From contig CABYCU010000001.1 of the NCBI GenBank assembly GCA_902517565.1, forward strand, positions 1-64,000: a stretch of 64,000 nucleotides of DNA, read 5' to 3'. Under the pieces are notes generated by a model that saw only the letters and a list, made by a program, of their open reading frames with translations, searched no databases and had not been told where the DNA came from. Position 1 is the stretch's first letter. Each line of letters starts with the position of its first letter. Both the position numbers and the translations under genes were made by a program. Origin of the DNA: an uncultured SAR86 cluster bacterium (GTDB taxonomy: Bacteria; Pseudomonadota; Gammaproteobacteria; Magnimaribacterales; Magnimaribacteraceae). This document shows positions 35,575 through 45,206 of the stretch, in pieces.

Positions 35575-37470
35575 GTGAAAATCTTTGAATCCATACCAAT
35601 AGAAGAGCCTATTTCTGAGCTTCTAAATAACATCAATTCTCCTAAAGATCTTAGGGCATTAAGTCCGTCACAGATTCCATTAGTGGCAGATGAGTTAAGA
35701 GAATTTCTGCTTTATACAGTCGGAAAAACGGGAGGTCACTTTGGAGCTGGGTTAGGTGTAGTAGAGCTAACCTTAGCTTTACATTATATATTTGAAACTC
35801 CTGAAGACAGAATAGTGTGGGATGTAGGACATCAAACCTACCCACATAAGATATTAACTGGCAGGAAAGCCGAAATGGAAAGTATGAGGCAGAATAACGG
35901 TCTTGCCCCCTTCCCGGTTAGATCTGAAAGCGAATATGATACTTTTGGTGTAGGTCATTCTAGTACCTCTATAAGTGCAGCTCTAGGAATGATAACTGCA
36001 GCAGAAAAGAAGAATGAAGATAGATATGTGACTGCCGTTATCGGAGATGGTGCTATGACTGCAGGTATGGCTTATGAAGCTCTTGCGCATGCAGGCTCGA
36101 TAGACAAGAACCTTTTAGTTATTTTAAATGACAATCAAATGTCTATTTCGGAGAATATAGGAGGTCTGAGAAATTATCTTGCACGTATATGGGCAAGTAA
36201 AACATACAATCGAATTAGAGAGAGCGGTAAGAATGTCTTAACGTATGTCCCCGGTGCCAAAGCATTTGTAAGAAAAGCTGAGATCCATGCAAAGGGAATG
36301 ATAGCGCCCGGATCCCTTTTTGAGGAACTAGGATTTGAGTATTTTGGACCTGTTGATGGTCATGATTCTAATAATCTTATAAATATATTAGATGACCTTA
36401 AGCATATTAAAGGGCCAAAATTTCTTCATGTAATCACAACCAAAGGTAAAGGTTTTGCGCCTGCAGAAGACGATCCAGTAGGATTCCATGCAATCAATAA
36501 GATTAAACAACAGGATTTGCCTAGTCATGATAATTCAAAACCTAAACGTCCTTCCTATTCGCAAATATTTGGTGAATGGTTATCTTTCAAAGCAAAAAAT
36601 GATCAAAAGCTGGTAGCTATTACTCCTGCTATGGGCGAAGGCTCAGGAATGTTTGATTTTTCTAGGAAATATCCTGATAGATACTTTGATGTAGCTATAG
36701 CAGAACAGCATAGCGTAAGTTTTGCAGCCGGATTAGCTTGTGAAGGTATGAAGCCAGTAGTTGCCATATACAGTACTTTCTTACAGAGAGCCTATGATCA
36801 ACTAATTCATGATGTTGCTCTGCAAAACTTAGATGTGCTTTTCGCTTTGGATAGAGCTGGATTAGTAGGTTTAGATGGAGCAACTCATCAAGGTGCCTTT
36901 GATCTCTCCTTTATAAGATGTATTCCCAACATGATAATCATGGCTCCTTCTGATGAGGCCTTAGCATGGAAAATGCTTAATACCGGTTACGATCACCTCG
37001 GGCCAGTTGCTGTTAGATACCCTAGAGGTAATGGTATGGGAGTCTGTCACCATGAAAACGAAGAAACTATAGAAATTGGTAAGAGTTTCACTGTTCTGAA
37101 TTCAGAAGAAAAAGAAGTAATTATTCTTTCTTTTGGCAGCCTTCTTGGATCTGCTATTCAAGTCGGTAATAAAATTAATGCCAGAGTAGTTGATATGCGT
37201 TTTATAAAACCAATTGATGAGAAGCTATTAGAAGAAATTAGTGATACCTACAAATTAATAGTTACCCTCGAAGATAATGTTATAGCTGGCGGAGCTGGAT
37301 CAGCGGTGAACGAGTATCTTCTAAAACTGAACTCTAGTGCAAAAATACTTAATTTGGGTCTTCCTGACGAATTTATAGAGCACGGAGATCAAGAACAACA
37401 GAAAATTCTTAATGGTCTAGATGGTGACGGGGTCGAAAAATCTATTCTAGAGAAAATGAAACTAATCTGA
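35575..37470 (+). CDS. dxs: 1-deoxy-D-xylulose-5-phosphate synthase
   Basis: Thiamine-diphosphate enzyme at the entry of the MEP isoprenoid pathway, making DXP from pyruvate and glyceraldehyde-3-P. Motifs include KTGGHFGAGLGVVELTLALH, WDVGHQTYPHKILTGR, the ThDP-binding VIGDGAMTAGMAYEALAHAG with NDNQMSISENIGG, and DVAIAEQHSVSFAAGLA in the transketolase-like domain. The start is GTG at 35575, and a 631-aa product is normal. The 3' end overlaps convergent ribA by 9 bases. Confidence 0.96.
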   Translation: MKIFESIPIEEPISELLNNINSPKDLRALSPSQIPLVADELREFLLYTVGKTGGHFGAGLGVVELTLALHYIFETPEDRIVWDVGHQTYPHKILTGRKAEMESMRQNNGLAPFPVRSESEYDTFGVGHSSTSISAALGMITAAEKKNEDRYVTAVIGDGAMTAGMAYEALAHAGSIDKNLLVILNDNQMSISENIGGLRNYLARIWASKTYNRIRESGKNVLTYVPGAKAFVRKAEIHAKGMIAPGSLFEELGFEYFGPVDGHDSNNLINILDDLKHIKGPKFLHVITTKGKGFAPAEDDPVGFHAINKIKQQDLPSHDNSKPKRPSYSQIFGEWLSFKAKNDQKLVAITPAMGEGSGMFDFSRKYPDRYFDVAIAEQHSVSFAAGLACEGMKPVVAIYSTFLQRAYDQLIHDVALQNLDVLFALDRAGLVGLDGATHQGAFDLSFIRCIPNMIIMAPSDEALAWKMLNTGYDHLGPVAVRYPRGNGMGVCHHENEETIEIGKSFTVLNSEEKEVIILSFGSLLGSAIQVGNKINARVVDMRFIKPIDEKLLEEISDTYKLIVTLEDNVIAGGAGSAVNEYLLKLNSSAKILNLGLPDEFIEHGDQEQQKILNGLDGDGVEKSILEKMKLI

Positions 37471-38052
37471 ATCACTCAGCATGTGGCCCATAAATTTTGC
37501 TTTAATTTTAAGGTAATTTTCATTGTGTTTATTGGGCTCAATTTCAATAGAAACTCTTTCCGTAACCTCTATACCAACATCCTCTAAGCCTTTTATCTTT
37601 GCAGGGTTATTAGTCATTAGTCTTACTGAAGTAACGCCAACAGATGAAAGTATTTCTTTGCAATAAGAGTAATCCCTTTCGTCAGCTGCAAATCCAAGTG
37701 CCTCATTTGCCTCAATAGTATTTAAACCTTTATCTTGAAGTTCATATGCCCTGATTTTATTAACAAGCCCAATACCTCTTCCCTCTTGAGCCATATAAAT
37801 AATCATTCCGTTCCCCTCATTGGAAATATTTTCTAATGCCTTGGCAAGTTGAGAGCCGCAATCACATTTCAGGCTGTAGAGGGTATCGCCAGTTAAGCAT
37901 TGAGAATGTATTCTAAGAAGAGCATTATCTGATATCTCCCCTAGATAGAGTAGTAAGTGTTCTTCTCCTAACTTTTCGTCCTCATAAGCTATGACAGAGA
38001 ATTCTCCCCAGTGAGTTGGTAACTTTGCCTCGGCTATTTTTTGTATCGTCAT
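37462..38052 (-). CDS. ribA: GTP cyclohydrolase II
   Basis: Opens the GTP ring in the first step of riboflavin synthesis. The zinc ligands are in SQCLTGDTLYSLKCDCGSQL and the catalytic loop is QEGRGIGLVNKIRAYELQD. EANEALGFAADERDY and RLMTNNPAKIKGLEDVGIEV complete the family pattern. Length 196 aa matches stand-alone RibA. This copy has all catalytic residues, unlike the RibA-like half of the ribBA gene at 57871. Confidence 0.96.
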   Translation of the reverse strand: MTIQKIAEAKLPTHWGEFSVIAYEDEKLGEEHLLLYLGEISDNALLRIHSQCLTGDTLYSLKCDCGSQLAKALENISNEGNGMIIYMAQEGRGIGLVNKIRAYELQDKGLNTIEANEALGFAADERDYSYCKEILSSVGVTSVRLMTNNPAKIKGLEDVGIEVTERVSIEIEPNKHNENYLKIKAKFMGHMLSDSD

Positions 38053-38090
38053 GATTTAAAGGTGAGTATTCTATAGCAGAAATTAGATAT

Positions 38091-38567
38091 CTACTGAAAA
38101 AAAGTCGATAAAAATATAACCAAAACGCCTGAGTAAAATCCCGCAATTACATCATCCATCATTACATTTAGAGCTCCATGTCGCTTATCAAAAAACTTTA
38201 TACCTAATGGCTTCCATATATCAAATAATCGAAATAAAAAGAAAGATATAACAAGCCAAATAAAAGAATTTTCCAGGAATGCTAAGGGTAGGCAGGCTAT
38301 CCACATCCCTACAAATTCGTCCCATACATAACTACCGGGGTCATTTTCTTTTTCAACTGTTCTAGGGTAAATATATAATCCTATAAGAAAAGAGATAACA
38401 ATGAATAAGAGAAATAAAAAATTATCTAGCCAATTGATTAAAGAACCAAAAAAGAAGAGATAATAAATTATTAATGCCATTAGACTTCCTGCTGTTCCAG
38501 GTGCAACAGGAGATAACCCAGAACCAAATCCTAAAGAGAGCCATGAAAGAGGGTTTTTTAGATTCAT
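38091..38567 (-). CDS. pgpA: Phosphatidylglycerophosphatase A
   Basis: Dephosphorylates phosphatidylglycerol phosphate at the inner membrane. It opens LKNPLSWLSLGFGSGLSPVA and continues PGTAGSLMALIIYY, then has DPGSYVWDEFVGMWIACLPL and KRHGALNVMMDDVIAGFYSG, the PgpA/YutG signature acids. There are four hydrophobic segments in 158 aa. It lies one base after thiL, the standard thiL-pgpA pair, but away from the usual nusB position. Confidence 0.93.
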   Translation of the reverse strand: MNLKNPLSWLSLGFGSGLSPVAPGTAGSLMALIIYYLFFFGSLINWLDNFLFLLFIVISFLIGLYIYPRTVEKENDPGSYVWDEFVGMWIACLPLAFLENSFIWLVISFFLFRLFDIWKPLGIKFFDKRHGALNVMMDDVIAGFYSGVLVIFLSTFFQ

Positions 38568-38568
38568 T

Positions 38569-39513
38569 TTAAAAATGCTTATATCCGGAATTTAACTTAA
38601 TCCGTTTATGTTTATCATCATAAAGGACTAATTCTTTAGACGATGTTGTTTTTCCGATAACAGTGATTGGAATATCCAATTCTTTAGAAATATTCAATAT
38701 TTGTTCATACTTCTCTTCATCTGCAGTAAAACATAATTCGTAATCATCACCAGAGTTTATAAGTTTAAGTGACTTTTCTGGAATAGACGTAGGAACCTTA
38801 CTAAGATATATCTCAGCGCCTATATCACTAGCTTTACAGATTAGATTTATATCTTGAAGCGTACCGTCTGATATATCAATGGCAGCACTCGCTATATCGG
38901 TTAATTGTAATCCGAGATCAATCCTCGCTTTAGGTTTCAGATAAGCGAGAGTATTTGAAGTTGACGTTGCAGAATCTAGTAATTCATTTAAACCAAGGTA
39001 AGCATTACCTATAATTCCACTTACGAATATCAATTGATCTGTCTTGGCATTAGATCTCAAAATTGCTTTCCCTGAGTCTACTTCTCCCATAACCTGAACA
39101 GTGATGGAGAGATTGCCTTTTGTTGTATCTCCACCAATTAGAGGAATTCTATATTCATCCGAGAATAAATGGAGACCTTTAGCAAATCCTTCAAGCCAAT
39201 TTTCCTCTACTTGAGGAATAGTTAAGGCTATGGAAAACCATTTAGGTCTAGCTCCGCAAGCTGCTAAATCACTCAAAGCTACCGCACAAGATCTATAGGC
39301 AATATCTTCAGGAGACATGGAGCTCAAAAAATGAACATCTTCTACTGAAGTATCTAGGGAATTTATTTGTTGAGTGTTGCCAGATGATGAAATAACAGAG
39401 GCATCATCACCTATTGAAGTTTCGACATTGTGCTCGGCCAGGTAGGCCGAGCCAATGTTAGAAAAGTAGTTTTGTATTAAAAAATATTCGTCCAAGGCTT
39501 TGTCCTTAGACAT
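38569..39513 (-). CDS. thiL: Thiamine-monophosphate kinase
   Basis: Phosphorylates thiamine monophosphate to the active diphosphate cofactor. The N-terminal SIGDDASVI, the NSLDTSVEDVHFL stretch and YRSCAVALSDLAACGARPKW are typical of the PurM/ThiL fold. PLIGGDTTKG and AAIDISDGTLQDINLICKAS carry metal and nucleotide ligands. NSGDDYELCFTA is the ThiL signature. 314 aa. It supplies the ThDP cofactor used by dxs next door. Confidence 0.94.
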   Translation of the reverse strand: MSKDKALDEYFLIQNYFSNIGSAYLAEHNVETSIGDDASVISSSGNTQQINSLDTSVEDVHFLSSMSPEDIAYRSCAVALSDLAACGARPKWFSIALTIPQVEENWLEGFAKGLHLFSDEYRIPLIGGDTTKGNLSITVQVMGEVDSGKAILRSNAKTDQLIFVSGIIGNAYLGLNELLDSATSTSNTLAYLKPKARIDLGLQLTDIASAAIDISDGTLQDINLICKASDIGAEIYLSKVPTSIPEKSLKLINSGDDYELCFTADEEKYEQILNISKELDIPITVIGKTTSSKELVLYDDKHKRIKLNSGYKHF

Positions 39514-39519
39514 TTTTTA

Positions 39520-40713
39520 TTACTCAGGGATGGACTCAAATAATCCAGTAGCCCCCATTCCACCACCGACGCACATAGTAACTATTCCATACTTGCCACC
39601 TTGACGTCTAAGTTCTCTGGTTAAGTGCCCAACCTGTCTTGAACCGGTCATACCAAAAGGGTGACCAATAGCAATAGAACCGCCGTTCACATTTAACTTT
39701 TCTTCAGGAAGTCCAAGTTGGTCTCTTATGTAAACTACCTGAGAAGCAAAAGCTTCGTTTAATTCCCATAAATCAATATCTTCTACAGTCAAACCAGCAG
39801 ATTCTAAAAGTTTTGGTATAGAATATATCGGACCAATTCCCATTTCGTCAGGCTGACAACCTACAGTTGTAAAACCTCTAAAGTAAGCTAAAGGTTTAAG
39901 ACCTAGTTCATTGGCTTTTTCTTCACTCATGATAAGGGTAACTGAAGCTCCATCAGATAACTGAGAAGAATTACCTGCAGTTACAGATCCACTCTCAGGA
40001 TTAAAAACAGGATTTAAACTTGAAAGGCCATCAAGAGTTGTTTCTGGTCTATTACAATCATCTTTATCAACAGTGACATCTACTTCTTTTTCTGCACCTG
40101 TCTCTTTATTCTTGAGGATCATCTTAGTGTCCATAGGAATAATTTCGTCATCATATAGTCCAGCATCTTGGGCTGCTGCACATCTTTGTTGACTTGATAG
40201 AGCATACTCATCTTGTGCTTCTCTAGAGACATTATATCGGTCTGCCACGGCTTCTGCTGTTGTGCCCATAGCATGATAAATACCCGGAACTTCTTCAGCC
40301 AGTTTTTCGTTTACATACATATGCATATTACCCATGCCTTGAGTAGTGCTTATAGACTCTACTCCACCAGCTATTATGCAATCATAAAACCCACTTTGTA
40401 TTTGAGTTGCAGCCATAGCTATTGAATTTAAACCTGAAGAACAGTAACGATTAATAGTTACTCCACCAGTTTCAATAGGAAGGTTTGAAAGTACAGCAAC
40501 ATTTCTAGCTATATTGTGACCTTGCGCTCCTTCTGGACTACCACAGCCTAAAATGATGTCTTCAACCATAGAAGCTTCAACCTTAGGATTCCTTTCTAAA
40601 AGTGCATTCACAATATGAGCTGTCATATTATCTGCACGAGTGTTATTAAACCCACCACGAAAAGATTTCGCTAGTCCAGTTCTAACACTATCTACAATTA
40701 CTGCATTACGCAT
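39520..40713 (-). CDS. Acetyl-CoA acetyltransferase (thiolase)
   Basis: Thiolase acting in beta-ketothiolysis or acetoacetyl-CoA formation. The acyl-enzyme cysteine is C91 in INRYCSSGLNSIAMAA. The catalytic His is H351 in GSIAIGHPFGMTGSRQ, and the second Cys is C381 in TMCVGGGMGATG. Length is 397 aa. A strong AAAGGAG ribosome-binding site precedes the ATG and a promoter-like pair lies further upstream. Its neighbourhood with an acyl-CoA dehydrogenase and dehalogenases suggests acyl-CoA degradation, but it is separated from them by 80 bases and may be independent. Confidence 0.93.
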   Translation of the reverse strand: MRNAVIVDSVRTGLAKSFRGGFNNTRADNMTAHIVNALLERNPKVEASMVEDIILGCGSPEGAQGHNIARNVAVLSNLPIETGGVTINRYCSSGLNSIAMAATQIQSGFYDCIIAGGVESISTTQGMGNMHMYVNEKLAEEVPGIYHAMGTTAEAVADRYNVSREAQDEYALSSQQRCAAAQDAGLYDDEIIPMDTKMILKNKETGAEKEVDVTVDKDDCNRPETTLDGLSSLNPVFNPESGSVTAGNSSQLSDGASVTLIMSEEKANELGLKPLAYFRGFTTVGCQPDEMGIGPIYSIPKLLESAGLTVEDIDLWELNEAFASQVVYIRDQLGLPEEKLNVNGGSIAIGHPFGMTGSRQVGHLTRELRRQGGKYGIVTMCVGGGMGATGLFESIPE

Positions 40714-40745
40714 ATATTCTCCTTTATATAAAAATCGGGCGTCAA

Positions 40746-40774
40746 ATGTTAGGTCACTGACTAGTATTAATCAA
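40746..40774 (-). promoter_or_regulatory. Candidate thiolase promoter
   Basis: On the minus strand TTGATT, a 17-base spacer and TAACAT form a promoter-like pair, each hexamer matching consensus at four of six positions. It is the best candidate in the 80-base gap between the MBL-fold gene and the thiolase start. Confidence 0.35.
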
Positions 40775-40793
40775 GCTAATTAGTAGTAAAAAA

Positions 40794-41852
40794 CTACATT
40801 TTCCTTTGAAGGATTTCTGAACTTCCTATTGGCAGAATAAATAACATATCTTCTTTTACGATCACCCATTCTTTTCTAATCTGATCCACTCCTCTTGCAA
40901 AAATTAATTCGGTAAGATAATTCCTCGGCGCGGGTGTTAAATGATAAAAGACTAAACTCTTAGCTTTAGCTTCGTTAGCAATTTTAGCTGCATCGATCAG
41001 GGTAGTATGGTAAGTCTTTATATCAGCCATGACTTTTGCTCTTAAAGGTGCCCCATTTTCATTAGCAAATTCTTCTAGTATAGAAATCATATGATTAGCT
41101 TGTGCCTCATGAAATAGAATGTCTACATTCATAGAGTTGTCTATCACATCTTGAACATAAGAAGTATCACCACTAAAGACTATTGATCTATCCTTATATT
41201 CAAACTTATAACCCAAAGCAGGTTTCACAGGTTCGTGAAGTACCTGAAAGGCAGTAATTTTTAGCTCTCCATTATCAAATATCACAGGGTTACTCAAATC
41301 TATTGTCACTGGATTAAAGCCAGCATATTTCTTAGAAGCTATTTTTTCACCGTGGTGCTCATATCTAAACTGATAGTCTCTCTCATAAGCTTTTTCAAAA
41401 CCTTCTGTCACAAGAGAAACTCCTTCAGGACCATATACCTTCAGCTTATTCTTTCTATCTTGCATAATCCAATGTGCTTGATGGAGCGAAGGTAGGTCTG
41501 CTATGTGGTCTGAGTGAAGGTGTGTTAGTAGAACAGAGTTTATTTTTCCTAGAGGAATATTCCAACTCTGTAAATTATTAAAACTGCCATCGCCTATGTC
41601 TACTACAAACATATCATCCCCTGCTTTAACTAACATGCAGGTTTCAGCCCTTCCAGGACTCGGAATTGGAGATCTAGAACCACACACTGCTATACTCAGG
41701 GCATCTTCTTTTGGAAGATTATTACTGATGCTATTTAAGCTAGAGGCGACGATAAGCATGAGTCTATCTTGTACCGAAGGAACCTGAATAATTACCCAGG
41801 CAGTAATGCAAAGAATTAAGGATACAATAATTGTTTTTATAAAGATTCTCAT
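40794..41852 (-). CDS. Metallo-beta-lactamase-fold hydrolase, membrane-anchored or exported
   Basis: An MBL-fold enzyme with an N-terminal hydrophobic segment (about 4-23) suggesting export or anchoring. The metal motif is H111-L-H113-S-D115-H116 in LLTHLHSDHIADLPSL. FSGDTSY and a C-terminal VFYHLTPAP His complete the RNase Z/arylsulfatase-like active site. At 352 aa it resembles the group of RNase Z-like hydrolases annotated as arylsulfatase or phosphodiesterase in marine bacteria; substrate unknown. It is the last gene of the minus arm, 13 bases after the dehalogenase. Confidence 0.85.
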   Translation of the reverse strand: MRIFIKTIIVSLILCITAWVIIQVPSVQDRLMLIVASSLNSISNNLPKEDALSIAVCGSRSPIPSPGRAETCMLVKAGDDMFVVDIGDGSFNNLQSWNIPLGKINSVLLTHLHSDHIADLPSLHQAHWIMQDRKNKLKVYGPEGVSLVTEGFEKAYERDYQFRYEHHGEKIASKKYAGFNPVTIDLSNPVIFDNGELKITAFQVLHEPVKPALGYKFEYKDRSIVFSGDTSYVQDVIDNSMNVDILFHEAQANHMISILEEFANENGAPLRAKVMADIKTYHTTLIDAAKIANEAKAKSLVFYHLTPAPRNYLTELIFARGVDQIRKEWVIVKEDMLFILPIGSSEILQRKM

Positions 41853-41865
41853 AGCTAAGATTTAC

Positions 41866-42969
41866 TTATTTAATTAGCCGAGGATATAAATCTGTGACCT
41901 CTTTTCCATCTATAAAATCATTGATGATTTGGGCTAGTTCGGGGCCAACTTCTTCTTGAACAAAATGCCCTACGCCTCCTAAGGTTATTATAGTTGGATT
42001 GGGAATTCTATTTACAAAATCATCCTTCATTCTGATCGTTATTCTTTCTTCACTGCCAAAAGCTACGAGAAAAGGCTTATTCCACTTTTCATATACTTCT
42101 TTCCAGTATTTTTCGTTTTCTTCCAATTGCGTAGGTATTAGATAAGGCCAGACATGTGCTCCAGATTTATATTTCCCATTAGGATAAGGTGCTTCATAGG
42201 CTCTCCTTTCTCCTTCGGTAAGATTTAGTCTTCCAAAGTTTTCAACAATGCCCACAATGTCCATGTCCTCTGCATAGTAAGAATGTGCCATCCACTTGGT
42301 AAACATTGAAATTCCATCACTTGAAGATGGATTTTTGGATTTAAGTACCTCTTCAGCTGAATTTTTAAGTTCTTCGAAAGTAATCGGTCCATTCCACCAG
42401 ACAGTTAGTTCCACTAGACGCTGCATAAACCAGGCTCTAATTCCTTCACCTGCAACCATACCTGTATTAGAAACCACAACTCTAGAAAATCTATCTGGCA
42501 TTTCTGCTACCACCCTTAAACCAACTAGACCCCCCCAATCTTGCCCAAAGTGAGTAGCACCCTGAAGATCTAATCTTGCGACAAGCTCTTTCATAACCTT
42601 AATGTGATGCAAGTAACTATAGTCTAATTTAGATTCGAATTTATCTGATTTCCCAAAACCTACCATATCGGGAACAATTACTCTGTGACCTGCATTTGCA
42701 AGAACAGGAATCATCTTTCTAAATAGATAACTCCATGCTGGTTCGCCGTGAAATAGAATGATTGGATCTGCATCTTTAGGGCCTTCATCAAGATAATGAA
42801 TTCTGAGACCATCGATCATCATATAATTAGGCTGAAAGGGGTAGTCTTCAAGATTTTTAAATCTCTCATCTGGAGTTCTTAAAATTCCTTCTCTTATTGC
42901 TTCAGATAAAGTGACAAGGCTGCATGAAGAAAAGAAGAAAAATAAGCAAATTTTTAAAGCTATATTCAT
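41866..42969 (-). CDS. Haloalkane dehalogenase-like alpha/beta hydrolase, probably exported
   Basis: Haloalkane dehalogenases hydrolyse carbon-halogen bonds to alcohol and halide. The oxyanion region is ILFHGEPAWSYLFRKMIPVL. The nucleophile D144 with halide-binding W145 is in HFGQDWGGLVGL. A cap Trp in FTKWMAHSY (W226) matches the second halide ligand of DhlA. The catalytic His H335 is in GVGHFVQEE. The DhlA acid position holds Glu, E308 in AFGSEERI. The N-terminus (FFFFSSCSLVTLSEA) looks like a signal peptide with a weak lipobox at C16, unusual because known enzymes are mostly cytoplasmic. It lies 4 bases after the acyl-CoA dehydrogenase gene. Confidence 0.85.
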   Translation of the reverse strand: MNIALKICLFFFFSSCSLVTLSEAIREGILRTPDERFKNLEDYPFQPNYMMIDGLRIHYLDEGPKDADPIILFHGEPAWSYLFRKMIPVLANAGHRVIVPDMVGFGKSDKFESKLDYSYLHHIKVMKELVARLDLQGATHFGQDWGGLVGLRVVAEMPDRFSRVVVSNTGMVAGEGIRAWFMQRLVELTVWWNGPITFEELKNSAEEVLKSKNPSSSDGISMFTKWMAHSYYAEDMDIVGIVENFGRLNLTEGERRAYEAPYPNGKYKSGAHVWPYLIPTQLEENEKYWKEVYEKWNKPFLVAFGSEERITIRMKDDFVNRIPNPTIITLGGVGHFVQEEVGPELAQIINDFIDGKEVTDLYPRLIK

Positions 42970-42973
42970 ATAC

Positions 42974-44170
42974 TTACAAACCTAAAACAGCTTTTGCCAT
43001 AATATTTCTCTGAATCTCATTACTTCCACCATAGATAGTAGTTGCTCTAAGATTCTGATACCTGCCAGCAACTGATCTGAAGTCTTCGTCCCCAATTGCC
43101 GGTTCATTGGAACCAAAGCTAGTGTCTTGAAACGGAATTCCGTAATACCCTATTACTTCAAGAGTTAACTCAGAAATTTCTTGCTCAAGATCAGTTACTA
43201 AAGTTTTCATCATAGATGATTCAGGCCCTGGACTATCTCCATTTCGGAGAGAACTTAGAATCCTTAACGAGGTATATTGAATAGCTTGAGCTCTTATTTC
43301 TAACTCATTAGTCTTAGATAGATAAGTATCGATAAAACTAGTATCTTTATGATTAATAGAGATTTTATTCACTAATTTTTTAATAAACTCAATATCAGAT
43401 AGACTTTTTGATCCTCCTATCCCTCCACTTCTTTCAAATTCTAATAAATACTTTGCAACGGACCAACCTTCATTTTCTTCTCCAATCCTATCTTTTACAT
43501 AAGCAATGGCATTAGTAAAAACTACTTGATTAAAATCATGATCTTTAGCAATGGTCAATATTGGCTCTACTTTTACACCAGGTTGTTCCATATCAAGCAT
43601 TAAAAATGTGATGCCCTCCTGTTTTTTTCCAGAGTTTTCTGTTCTTACCAAGCAGAATATCTTATTAGCTAAATGGGCATGAGTGGTCCAAATCTTAGTG
43701 CCATTTATAATATATTTATCTTCTTCTCTAACGGCCTTGCACTGTAAGCCAGCTAAATCAGAACCTGCTCCTGGTTCACTATAGCCTTGGCACCAGTAAT
43801 CCTCGCCATTTAGTATTCTCGGTATGTAGTAATCTTTTTGTTCTTTAGTGCCTTTACCTAATAAAAGTGGTCCGATCATGGCGAGACCCATAGGTATTAA
43901 GTTAGGTGCTCCAGCCTTGGCGCATTCAAAAGAGAAAATATACTTCTGTGTTTCATTCCAATTTGTCCCTCCATACTCCTCGGGCCAAGAAGGAACCAAC
44001 CAACCTTTTTTTGCCAATCGAGACTGCCACTCCATGGCAATTTCTTTTTCAGTGAAAACAGCTGAAGTATGTTTTGCTGCCGAAACCAATTCAGGAGTAA
44101 GTTCTTTTTTCAAAAATTCTCTAACATCATTCTGAAATATAAGTTCCTCTTTAGAAAAGTGAATATTCAT
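42974..44170 (-). CDS. Acyl-CoA dehydrogenase family protein
   Basis: FAD flavoenzyme that forms an alpha,beta-double bond in acyl-CoA thioesters. Signatures are YWCQGYSEPGAGSDLAGLQC (about 131-150), IINGTKIWTTHAHLANKIFC, and at the C-terminus RATTIYGGSNEIQRNIMAKA. The 398-aa length and the EPGAGSDL and YGGSNEIQ blocks place it in the large group with roles in branched-chain, steroid or aromatic side-chain degradation. The substrate is not readable. It lies 3 bases after the MDR oxidoreductase gene. Confidence 0.92.
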   Translation of the reverse strand: MNIHFSKEELIFQNDVREFLKKELTPELVSAAKHTSAVFTEKEIAMEWQSRLAKKGWLVPSWPEEYGGTNWNETQKYIFSFECAKAGAPNLIPMGLAMIGPLLLGKGTKEQKDYYIPRILNGEDYWCQGYSEPGAGSDLAGLQCKAVREEDKYIINGTKIWTTHAHLANKIFCLVRTENSGKKQEGITFLMLDMEQPGVKVEPILTIAKDHDFNQVVFTNAIAYVKDRIGEENEGWSVAKYLLEFERSGGIGGSKSLSDIEFIKKLVNKISINHKDTSFIDTYLSKTNELEIRAQAIQYTSLRILSSLRNGDSPGPESSMMKTLVTDLEQEISELTLEVIGYYGIPFQDTSFGSNEPAIGDEDFRSVAGRYQNLRATTIYGGSNEIQRNIMAKAVLGL

Positions 44171-44173
44171 TGT

Positions 44174-45169
44174 CTATATATTGACGATTCTCGTTCCAAT
44201 ATTTCCGCCAGCTAGTAAATCTACAAATCCTCTTGGAGCATTTTCTATGCCCTCTAGCTCATCAGTGAGGACTTTTAGTTGGCCAGAGTCAATCCATGTA
44301 AGTAAATCATCAGTGGCATTTTCGTACTGTTCTGCAAAATCAAAGACTAGAAAGCCTTGCATTCTGATACTTTTGTTTACTAATAATCCAGGTATTCCTT
44401 TTGGACCTGGTTCTGGTGTACTTGTATCATATTGTGAAACAACTCCGCAGCACGCTATGCGCCCACCTGAATTTAATCTAAATAATGCCGAGCCTAGAAT
44501 CATGCCTCCAGTATTATCAAAGTAGACATCCACTCCATCAGGTGTTGCTTCTTTTAAATTCTGTCTAAAATTAGCATCTTTATAATTTACTGCTGCATCA
44601 AAGCCCAAGTCTTCTATAAGTTTTTTACACTTACCATCACTTCCACACACGCCTACAACTTTGCATCCTTGTATTTTTGCTATTTGCCCAACCATATGTC
44701 CAACAGATCCTGCAGCCGCAGAAATCATTACAGTCTCTCCTGACTGCGGTTGCCCTATTTCGAGTAAACCAAAGTAGGCTGTTAATCCATTGATTCCTAA
44801 GGGGCCCAAATAGAGTGATGGATCTACTCCTTCCCTTAATAAAGTTAAGGATTGAGTTTTTTGAACAGAGTACTCCTGCCAACCTGTTTGAGTTAACACA
44901 TTTCTACCAATATTATAATCTTCATTAGTGCTCTGAATGATCTCACCAATTCCTGTGCAATTCATAACAATTCCTGTTGTCGGCGCACCAGCATAGCTGG
45001 CACTCCCTTGCAGTCCTGCTCTAGTACCTGCTGTAATTGCAAAAGATATGGTCTTGACTAAAACTTCATCTGAACCTACTTCAGGAATCTCTGAATCCAC
45101 TAGCTTATAGTTGCTCTCTACTAATTTACCTTCTGGCAGACTATCAATAATTACTTGTTTATTTTTCAT
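44174..45169 (-). CDS. NADP-dependent MDR oxidoreductase (CurA/leukotriene B4 reductase-like)
   Basis: Zinc-free medium-chain dehydrogenase/reductase, typically reducing activated double bonds of enones. The cofactor motif is VMISAAAGSVGHMVGQIAK, with PLGINGLTAYFGLLEIGQP just before it. DVYFDNTGGMILGSAL and GRIACCGVVSQYD are family blocks. 331 aa. It starts the minus arm of the divergent cluster, so its promoter must be in the 45170-45248 gap. Confidence 0.9.
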   Translation of the reverse strand: MKNKQVIIDSLPEGKLVESNYKLVDSEIPEVGSDEVLVKTISFAITAGTRAGLQGSASYAGAPTTGIVMNCTGIGEIIQSTNEDYNIGRNVLTQTGWQEYSVQKTQSLTLLREGVDPSLYLGPLGINGLTAYFGLLEIGQPQSGETVMISAAAGSVGHMVGQIAKIQGCKVVGVCGSDGKCKKLIEDLGFDAAVNYKDANFRQNLKEATPDGVDVYFDNTGGMILGSALFRLNSGGRIACCGVVSQYDTSTPEPGPKGIPGLLVNKSIRMQGFLVFDFAEQYENATDDLLTWIDSGQLKVLTDELEGIENAPRGFVDLLAGGNIGTRIVNI

Positions 45170-45206
45170 ATGTTCAAGTTACCTTATTTTGTTTATATTT
45201 AAAACC

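Noticed and set aside
38053-38090. Possible tRNA or small RNA in the ribA-pgpA gap
   Set aside because: 38 bases, no cloverleaf or stem; likewise no other gap in the window folds as a tRNA.
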